This document shows, piece after piece, positions 58,507 to 64,000 of a stretch of 64,000 bases of DNA (the first letter of the stretch is position 1; every line of letters begins with the position of its first letter). A program made the translations under genes and the position numbers. The DNA is from Silvimonas soli (lineage in GTDB: Bacteria; Pseudomonadota; Gammaproteobacteria; Burkholderiales; Chitinibacteraceae), in contig NZ_CP106736.1 of assembly GCF_030035605.1 (NCBI RefSeq), positions 4,089,001 through 4,153,000 of the forward strand. Direction: 5' to 3'. Under the pieces are notes generated by a model, which was given only the letters and a program-made list of their open reading frames with translations, was not told the origin of the DNA and ran no database searches.

Positions 58507-59415
58507 TTACCAGTTGCTGCTGTCGTCGCTACCGATATCCAGAGCGCTGTCCGAGAAGCCGCTGGAGCCGCCGCTATTATCCCAATCATTGCCGTTGCCA
58601 AAGTCGACGGGCTGGGATTCCAGTTGCTGGTCCACCTTGCCGTTGCCCGCACCGTTTTCGTAGATGTAGGTGTTGTTTTCTACCACCCCTGGCTGACCGG
58701 CCAGACCGCCACCGCGATGGTCCAGCATCTCGCCAATCAATACCCCTGCGGCCAGACCACCAGCTGCACCCGCCAAGCCAGCGCCCAGACCGCTGCCACC
58801 CTGGTTGACCACCACCGGGCCGTTGCCATAGCCGTAACCGGCAGGCGTGCCGCCGCCATAAACCGGACCACCGGCGCCTACGCCAGGACCAGCAGCGCCC
58901 ATGCCGCCGTTAAACACCGCAGGCTCGCGCCGGCGGGTCAGCCAGATCAATACGGCAAAGCCTGCTGCAACCAGCAACGCGATCATCAACCAGTTGCTGC
59001 CAAAACCGCTACTGCGCTGGGCATTCACGACCGGAGCTTCTACTGCAGATTTGCTGACAGTGGTGACGGTTCTGGGCGTTGTGGCGGTGCCGGAATCGGC
59101 TTGGCCAGCGTTAAGCAGTTGCGTTTCAAACTTGTGGAATTTATCCGGATTGGTGAAGCGGATCTGCGGATCGAGTGTTTTTGCCTGCAGGGCCTGATTG
59201 GTCGCGTCGGCAAAACGGCCGTTGTGCGCGAGAATTTCAGCGTACACATAGTGCGCTTTGGCGCTGCCTGGCTTGCCTTCGACCACTTGCGCCATCAGTG
59301 TCTGGGCTTGGGCATAGTCTCCGGCGCGTACTGCGGCCTGGACATCTTGTTCAGACGGCAACGCAAAGGCGAGCGTAGTCGCTAGTGCAAAAAACAGACT
59401 GGCAATCCAACGCAT
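58507..59415 (-). CDS. Tetratricopeptide-like membrane protein with Gly-rich region
   Basis: Protein of 302 residues with AGGAG 7 nt before the ATG at 59415. Signal peptide-like start (SLFFALATTLAFALP); TPR-like repeats about 22-95 (EQDVQAAVRAGDYAQAQTLM, AKAHYVYAEILAHNGRFADA); linker; one membrane helix at about 142-163 (WLMIALLVAAGFAVLIWL) with cytosolic RRRE; then a Gly/Ala-rich part with YGYGNGPVVVNQGG and LGAGLAGAAGGLAAGVLIGEML, reminiscent of Gly-zipper sequences, and an acidic/Ser-rich tail. Function unknown; a TPR-plus-glycine-zipper layout suggests an envelope role. Divergent from the large MscS gene (199 bp). Confidence 0.8.
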   Translation of the reverse strand: MRWIASLFFALATTLAFALPSEQDVQAAVRAGDYAQAQTLMAQVVEGKPGSAKAHYVYAEILAHNGRFADATNQALQAKTLDPQIRFTNPDKFHKFETQLLNAGQADSGTATTPRTVTTVSKSAVEAPVVNAQRSSGFGSNWLMIALLVAAGFAVLIWLTRRREPAVFNGGMGAAGPGVGAGGPVYGGGTPAGYGYGNGPVVVNQGGSGLGAGLAGAAGGLAAGVLIGEMLDHRGGGLAGQPGVVENNTYIYENGAGNGKVDQQLESQPVDFGNGNDWDNSGGSSGFSDSALDIGSDDSSNW

Positions 59416-59614
59416 GTTTTTTCTCCTGATCTGGCAATAAGCCGGTTCCGCTTGCGGCTGACCATGGGCTGGTCGACGCAAGCGGGGTTTTCATGGCGCA
59501 GTATCCGCACGCTCGCTTAAAGATGTCTTAACGACAGGTTTACGGGTTAGGGCCTGTGGCGCGGATCACGCCTGACACGGTCGCTGCCCTTGGTCTATTC
59601 TGCAAAGGCTTCCC

Positions 59615-61924
59615 ATGCGTCTTGCATATGGGTGCGACCGGGCATTTTTTCGAGGACATCCTTTGAATCGCGTTGTGATTGTTTTTGGCGTCTTGCCACG
59701 CTTGCTGGCATCGTTGAGCGTGTTGTTGCTGGCGCTCTGGCTGCAATCGGCACAGGCCATTACCGTTCCAGGCTTGCCATCCAAGCCTGCGACCGCGACT
59801 GCGGCTGCAAGCGAGGCTTCTGCGGTGGCTTTTGCGGCCTCGCTCGATAACGTCATCAATACTCTGGAAGACAACCAGCGCCGCGATGCGCTGGTCGCCC
59901 AGCTCAAGAAAATGCGTACCGTCGCCAGCGCGGTGGCCGAACAAGCCAAGGCGGAACAAAACAATGGTTTGCTGGGCAGCGTGAACGGACTGACCAAGTG
60001 GTTGACCGAGCAAACAGATGAGCTGCTGACCAACCAGGTGGCGTGGGTGCAGTTGGTGCGCAACGCGCATTACGAAATGGTCCAGCACATAGAGCAGACA
60101 CCCGGCGGCATCTGGCGGGTGTTATTTGGATTCACTGGTGCTTTGGCCATATGGGCGGCAGCGGCGTGGATACTCAACCGGTTGCTGACTCGGGTGCTGG
60201 CCCGTTTTAACGTGCAATCTCAGGGTCTACCTGCCGATTCTTCGACTCTGACGTTACTGGCCTACGCGGCACGCATGATCGGGCCATGGGCCCTGGCTTT
60301 TGTTTTGACCGTGCTTTTTACTCGCGACTGGTCGCATTCGGTCGGCGGGGCGTTGGCCTTCCTGCTGGCTTGGTGCTCGCTGTGCGGGGTCGTGTTTGCC
60401 GCGATGGCGCTGGTGTTGTTTTCGCTGTGCGGCGCTGGCCACCGCAAAGTAGCGGTGCGGGTGTTGTTGCGTAAGAGCATGCCTTGGCTAGCCACTTTTG
60501 GCGCGATGGCAGCGCTTAACGACGCCGGAAACGATGTGCGTACGCAATTGGCCCTGGGTATGAATGTCTGTTTCTTTATTACCACCGTGAGCCATCTGAT
60601 CAACGCGGCTTTGCTGGCGATTTTTGCAGTGCGCTTTCGGCGGCCAATTGCACAGCTGATCCGTAACAACGCATGGAACGTGCGTCAGAATCGTAAAGCC
60701 GTAAACGAGACCTTGCAGCTTGTCTCGATTATCTGGCAGTGGCCGATTATCACGATTGCGGTGGTGGCAGGACTGGGGATTCTTGCCAGCGCCGGGCGCA
60801 ACGGGCAACTCACTGACCAGGCAGTTCGTACCGTAATGTGGCTGGTGTTGGCTATTTTTATCAGCTTGATGTTGCGACGCAGTTATCACGCCCGGACGCG
60901 CCATCCCTCGTCTATTGAAAGAGGCTCGGTCTATGTGCGGCGCTTGCTGCAAATGGTGTTTGCGTTTGCCAATCTGGTGGTCGGACTGGTGTTCCTTGAG
61001 CTGATTTTGCATACGTGGCATTACTCGACGGATGACCTGGCAAAAATCGTGGTGGCTGGGCGGCGGCTGGATCAGGTGTTTTTCAGCATCGCCACCACGC
61101 TATGCGTTTCCTGGCTGGTGTGGGTCGTGCTGGACGCCATTATTGAAGAGCGCATTACCGGCAGAAAATCACAACGGCGAGGCGAGCGGGTTTCCAATCG
61201 TGCGCGCACCGTTTTGCCTTTGTTCCGCAGTGTCTTGCTGGTGGTGATTCTGATCGTTGCCGTGATTCTGTCGCTGGCTAATTTGGGGATTAACGTCAAC
61301 CCTCTGCTCGCAGGTGCCGGGGTAATCGGTCTGGCGGTGGGCTTTGGGGCGCAGGCGCTGGTGCAGGATCTGATCACCGGCATTTTCATGCTTGTAGAAG
61401 ACACCATCGCGCTGGGTGATGTGATTGATGCTGGCGGCCATGTGGGCACGGTCGAGGGCATTACCATGCGTACGGTGCGGATTCGCGATATTCAGGGGGC
61501 GGTGCATACGGTTCCGTTCAGCCAGATCAAAGCGGTCAAGAATCTTGGGCGCGACTTTGCCTACGCGGTATTCGACATTAGCGTGGCGTACGACAGCGAC
61601 CTCGACAAGGTGCTGCAGATCATGCGCGATACCGGACGGGAAATGAGTCACGACGTGGCGTGGCGCAATGTGTTGCTGGCGCCGCTGGAAGTGCAAGGTC
61701 TGGAGCGCTTCGACACCAGTGCTATTGTGGTGAGAGCACGCTTCAGGACGCGGCCGCTGGAACAGTGGGACGTGGCGCGTACGTTCAATCTGCGTCTGAA
61801 GAAGAACTTCGACAAAGCGGGAGTAACAATGCCATTCCCGCAGATGGACGTGCACTTGAACGGCAGTTTGCAGCAGCCAGAACCTTTGCCGGCACCACCC
61901 AAAGACGGCACCGCCACGGCCTAG
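59615..61924 (+). CDS. Large MscS-family mechanosensitive channel
   Basis: Channel of 769 residues (YbdG/MscM-like size, bigger than MscS). An alternative TTG start at 59663 with GAGGA 6 nt upstream gives a clean signal peptide (NRVVIVFGVLPRLLASLSVL...QSAQA), whereas the ATG at 59615 adds 16 residues before it; both remain possible. A periplasmic helical domain (about 50-160) precedes about ten hydrophobic segments, then the MscS pore region (VNPLLAGAGVIGLAVGFGAQALVQDLITGIF, about 565-595) and beta domain, and a cytoplasmic C-terminus ending PLPAPPKDGTATA. Probably a second, differently gated osmotic valve of the same chromosome region. Confidence 0.9.
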   Translation: MRLAYGCDRAFFRGHPLNRVVIVFGVLPRLLASLSVLLLALWLQSAQAITVPGLPSKPATATAAASEASAVAFAASLDNVINTLEDNQRRDALVAQLKKMRTVASAVAEQAKAEQNNGLLGSVNGLTKWLTEQTDELLTNQVAWVQLVRNAHYEMVQHIEQTPGGIWRVLFGFTGALAIWAAAAWILNRLLTRVLARFNVQSQGLPADSSTLTLLAYAARMIGPWALAFVLTVLFTRDWSHSVGGALAFLLAWCSLCGVVFAAMALVLFSLCGAGHRKVAVRVLLRKSMPWLATFGAMAALNDAGNDVRTQLALGMNVCFFITTVSHLINAALLAIFAVRFRRPIAQLIRNNAWNVRQNRKAVNETLQLVSIIWQWPIITIAVVAGLGILASAGRNGQLTDQAVRTVMWLVLAIFISLMLRRSYHARTRHPSSIERGSVYVRRLLQMVFAFANLVVGLVFLELILHTWHYSTDDLAKIVVAGRRLDQVFFSIATTLCVSWLVWVVLDAIIEERITGRKSQRRGERVSNRARTVLPLFRSVLLVVILIVAVILSLANLGINVNPLLAGAGVIGLAVGFGAQALVQDLITGIFMLVEDTIALGDVIDAGGHVGTVEGITMRTVRIRDIQGAVHTVPFSQIKAVKNLGRDFAYAVFDISVAYDSDLDKVLQIMRDTGREMSHDVAWRNVLLAPLEVQGLERFDTSAIVVRARFRTRPLEQWDVARTFNLRLKKNFDKAGVTMPFPQMDVHLNGSLQQPEPLPAPPKDGTATA

Positions 61925-61979
61925 AACGGGTTCTACATCAGGCAACCCTGTGCCTCAACATGCGCGATCAATTGCCCTA

Positions 61980-62007
61980 AGGGTGGATTACTGCGCGAAT
62001 CCACCCT
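61980..62007. repeat. Hairpin AGGGTGGATT/AATCCACCCT
   Basis: Perfect 10-bp inverted repeat around ACTGCGCG in the 134-bp gap between two convergent genes. Related copies at 41202 and 50838 identify a third small repeat family; here it could also aid termination. No other feature in this gap. Confidence 0.65.
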
Positions 62008-62058
62008 GCAACTGCGGGCCGTTCAGCAAACTGCCAGGCAAATGCTACCTCAGCCGGG

Positions 62059-62655
62059 TTACTGCACCTTGCTACCCGGAATAGCCGCCGCAATCGCTTG
62101 TGCCAGCTTTGCCAGTGCGCGGTCATGTGCCGCAGCCAGCGCAGCGTAGCCGGTGCCTTGCACCGGTTCTTCAATGACATTGCGGCCCGACTGCACCGGC
62201 GTATTGGTCTTGTCGACCACTTGCCATACCGCTTCAATGACCGCCGTTTTGTCCAGTTGCGATTCAAAGCGCTGGATACCTACAGCAACTGTCCAGTTGG
62301 TGTTGGGCAAGGCCAGTTGTGGCCAGCCAGTGACGTTGGGCGTACCCAGAAGCCGTGCCAGATCGACTGCCAGCACCGCAGGTATCTGCGATTTAAGCGG
62401 TGCCGCCCAGCGCTGCTGTTCCAGCAAGGTCAAGCTATGGTCGGGCTGGTTAAGCACAAATTGGGGCCGGTCTACCACCGCTGGCACCGTGACCGCCGCC
62501 ACCGCGACCACCAGATTGGCAGGTGCGCTGGTGGTGGCTGGCGCTGCCACCGGGTTGAGCGAGTAGTAGTACTCCGGTGGCGCCGAGCCACATCCGGCCA
62601 GAGCCAGCGCCAGGATCGAAATCGTCAAAGCGGCGTTGAGAGAGGGGCGGATCAT
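62059..62655 (-). CDS. pqiC: Outer-membrane lipoprotein of the MCE/Pqi system (PqiC family)
   Basis: Lipoprotein of 198 residues: lipobox LAGC (Cys22), then APPEYYYSLNPVA, the typical start of the ABC-type transport auxiliary (PqiC) domain; RPQFVLNQPDHSLTLLEQQRWAAPL and a C-terminal AALAAAHDRALAKLAQAIAAA. In E. coli PqiC joins the PqiB needle to the outer membrane to move lipids between membranes. Start overlaps the pqiB stop as ATGA. Confidence 0.9.
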   Translation of the reverse strand: MIRPSLNAALTISILALALAGCGSAPPEYYYSLNPVAAPATTSAPANLVVAVAAVTVPAVVDRPQFVLNQPDHSLTLLEQQRWAAPLKSQIPAVLAVDLARLLGTPNVTGWPQLALPNTNWTVAVGIQRFESQLDKTAVIEAVWQVVDKTNTPVQSGRNVIEEPVQGTGYAALAAAHDRALAKLAQAIAAAIPGSKVQ

Positions 62656-64000
62656 TTAGCGTCTTCCTTCTGCCCACGGAGCAAAGCGTCCGGATGGCGG
62701 CTGAGATAATCGGACAGGTCACGGAAGGCCTGCGCGGCTTTGGCCACTTCCTGCAGCGTGTCGTTCATGTTTTGCTGCACCGGTGCATCAGGCGAGAGGG
62801 TTTGTTTGGCCTGATTGATCGCCTCTTGCGCCTGCTTGAGCGTGTTCTGTGCTTCTGGCGCCACTTCGTTCTTCAGGCGATTGATTAGCGCATTACTGTT
62901 ATCCAGCACTACGTTCAGATTGCGCAGGGCCTCATCGGCGTGGTCACCCATGGCCTCAATCGGCAAGCTATCCAGCTTCTTGGCGATAGACAACGCGGTG
63001 TCTTGCAACTGCGTCAGGCTGCCATTGATGGTCGGCAAAGACGGCGGGAATTGCTTCCAGTCGATGCTGGCCTTGGCGGCAGTCGGCACAAAATCGAGCG
63101 CCACATACAACTGGCCGGTAATCAGGTTGCCCGTACGCAATTGCGCGCGCAGCCCATGTTCCACCATCGTGTTGAGTATCTTGATACGCATGGTGTCCGT
63201 CTTGACCACTTCATCGCCGCCCTTGAGCCGCCCACGCAGACGCTCCGGATACAGATCAATGGTGACCGGCATAAGCAGGCTGTGTTCTTCCTTGGAGAAT
63301 TCAAAATTGATGGCTTTGACTTCACCAATATTGATACCGCGAAAATCTACCGGTGCACCGATGCTCAAACCACGTAGCGATTCGCGGAAGTACAGCACAA
63401 ATGGCGCACGTTCGCGGTCCGCCTCAGTCATGGCGGTGATACGGTCCGAGGCCAGCGTAAATTGGGTATCCGCGGGGGCGGCTTCGGCCATGTCCTGGCC
63501 AGGTGGCGCCTGGAAGGCAATACCACCGATAGCGATGGAAGCAAGCGACTGGGTGTCGATTTTCAAACCATTGGCATCCAGCGTCACGTCCACGCCACTG
63601 GCATGCCAGAAGCGGGTATTGGTGGTGACATACTGGTCATATGGCGCATGGACGAAGGCCTTCATGGTGATGCCCTTGCCATCTTTATCCAGTTTATAGG
63701 CAGAGACTTCGCCGACCTGGACGCGGCGGAAGAACAGCGGGGCGCCGACGTCGATCGAGCCCATGTCCTGCGCATGCAACACGAACTCCCGGCCCGCCTG
63801 GCGCGTGGTCACAATCGGAGCTTGTTCCAGCCCGGTGAAATCACGTTTGCTACTGGCCTGACGCGTGGGATCAATGCCGATATAAGCGCCAGACAATAAC
63901 GTGCCCAAGCCGCTGACTGAGCCACCGGAAATACGTGGGCGCACGACCCAGAAACGGGTTTTATCACCCAACAGGTCGTCCGTAGCATGAGCCAGTTGCG
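62652..64000 (-). CDS. pqiB: MCE-domain protein PqiB, partial (5' end outside window)
   Basis: Periplasm-spanning needle protein; 449 residues are visible and the frame is open to the window edge, so the true N-terminus is missing. Contains at least two MCE domains (about 10-30 residues in, GSVSGLGTLLSGAYIGIDP, then FVLHAQDMGSIDVGAPLFFRRVQVGEV and FVLYFRESLRGLSIGAPVDFRGINIGEV) followed by a long helical/coiled C-terminus (NVVLDNSNALINRLKNEVAPEAQ...). Three MCE domains is the PqiB pattern; pqiA would be expected upstream, beyond 64000. Confidence 0.9.
   Translation of the reverse strand, partial: QLAHATDDLLGDKTRFWVVRPRISGGSVSGLGTLLSGAYIGIDPTRQASSKRDFTGLEQAPIVTTRQAGREFVLHAQDMGSIDVGAPLFFRRVQVGEVSAYKLDKDGKGITMKAFVHAPYDQYVTTNTRFWHASGVDVTLDANGLKIDTQSLASIAIGGIAFQAPPGQDMAEAAPADTQFTLASDRITAMTEADRERAPFVLYFRESLRGLSIGAPVDFRGINIGEVKAINFEFSKEEHSLLMPVTIDLYPERLRGRLKGGDEVVKTDTMRIKILNTMVEHGLRAQLRTGNLITGQLYVALDFVPTAAKASIDWKQFPPSLPTINGSLTQLQDTALSIAKKLDSLPIEAMGDHADEALRNLNVVLDNSNALINRLKNEVAPEAQNTLKQAQEAINQAKQTLSPDAPVQQNMNDTLQEVAKAAQAFRDLSDYLSRHPDALLRGQKEDAK

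Overview
The window is a chromosomal segment of a Gram-negative betaproteobacterium, most likely of the order Neisseriales (Chromobacteriaceae or Chitinibacteraceae). The basis is the tmRNA at 21081-21439, which encodes the tag ANDETYALAA (as I recall, the tag used by Neisseria and relatives), plus a chaperone-usher fimbrial locus, class Ia NrdAB, the uL16 arginine hydroxylase, UbiG and an MCE/Pqi locus. Coding DNA is fairly GC-rich. Two stretches (about 12.9-13.7 kb and 19.4-20.5 kb) are visibly more AT-rich and look foreign. All calls come from reading the sequence and protein motifs; no database search was run.

Layout. (1) 0.2-5.8 kb: a minimal fimbrial operon (pilin, PapD-like chaperone, usher, two-domain tip adhesin). 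It converges on 5.9-13.55 kb, five minus-strand genes: a small membrane protein, a response regulator, a hybrid kinase, a second response regulator and a 1166-residue BvgS-like kinase with two periplasmic sensor domains, i.e. two complete phosphorelays in tandem. (2) 14-18.3 kb: a beta-propeller lipoprotein, two tandem paralogous unknown proteins behind a hairpin-rich leader, and a frameshifted polymorphic-toxin (type 44) relic with a probable membrane immunity protein. (3) 18.47-21.1 kb: a probable island remnant at the 3' end of ssrA, holding a secreted repeat protein, an FRG-domain protein and two small ORFs, bounded by a 16-bp duplication of the tmRNA T-arm. (4) 21.5-29.3 kb: housekeeping genes (thioesterase, AcuI-like reductase, gph, ubiG, MTA/SAH deaminase, small lipoprotein, DUF7931-like protein, uL16 hydroxylase, a Cys-less Bcp-like protein, SlyD-like FKBP). 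(5) 30-35 kb: nrdA, a lipoprotein gene and nrdB, with NrdR- and DnaA-box-like sites upstream of nrdA.

(6) 35.2-40.9 kb: aldo/keto reductase, LysR and TetR regulators, cupin, EamA transporter, alpha/beta hydrolase and DUF2214 protein. (7) 41.4-54 kb: a complete non-phosphorylating L-rhamnose locus: LysR regulator, 2,4-diketo-3-deoxyrhamnonate hydrolase, 2-keto-3-deoxyrhamnonate dehydrogenase, rhamnonate dehydratase, rhamnose dehydrogenase, mutarotase, lactonase and the RhaT-P-Q-S ABC importer. The expected end products are pyruvate and L-lactate; LutABC at 55.1-57.8 kb would oxidise the lactate. (8) 54-64 kb: a small MscS channel, lutABC, a GNAT acetyltransferase, a TPR/Gly-rich membrane protein, a large MscS-family channel, and pqiC with a pqiB that runs off the window edge.

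The intergenic DNA holds several families of short interspersed repeats: BIME-like inverted REP pairs, a roughly 250-bp repeat with a 14-bp hairpin (three copies plus an inverted fragment), a TAGGGT-ended element, and a 60-bp element found nested inside the other repeats. They are concentrated in the gaps of the rhamnose operon.
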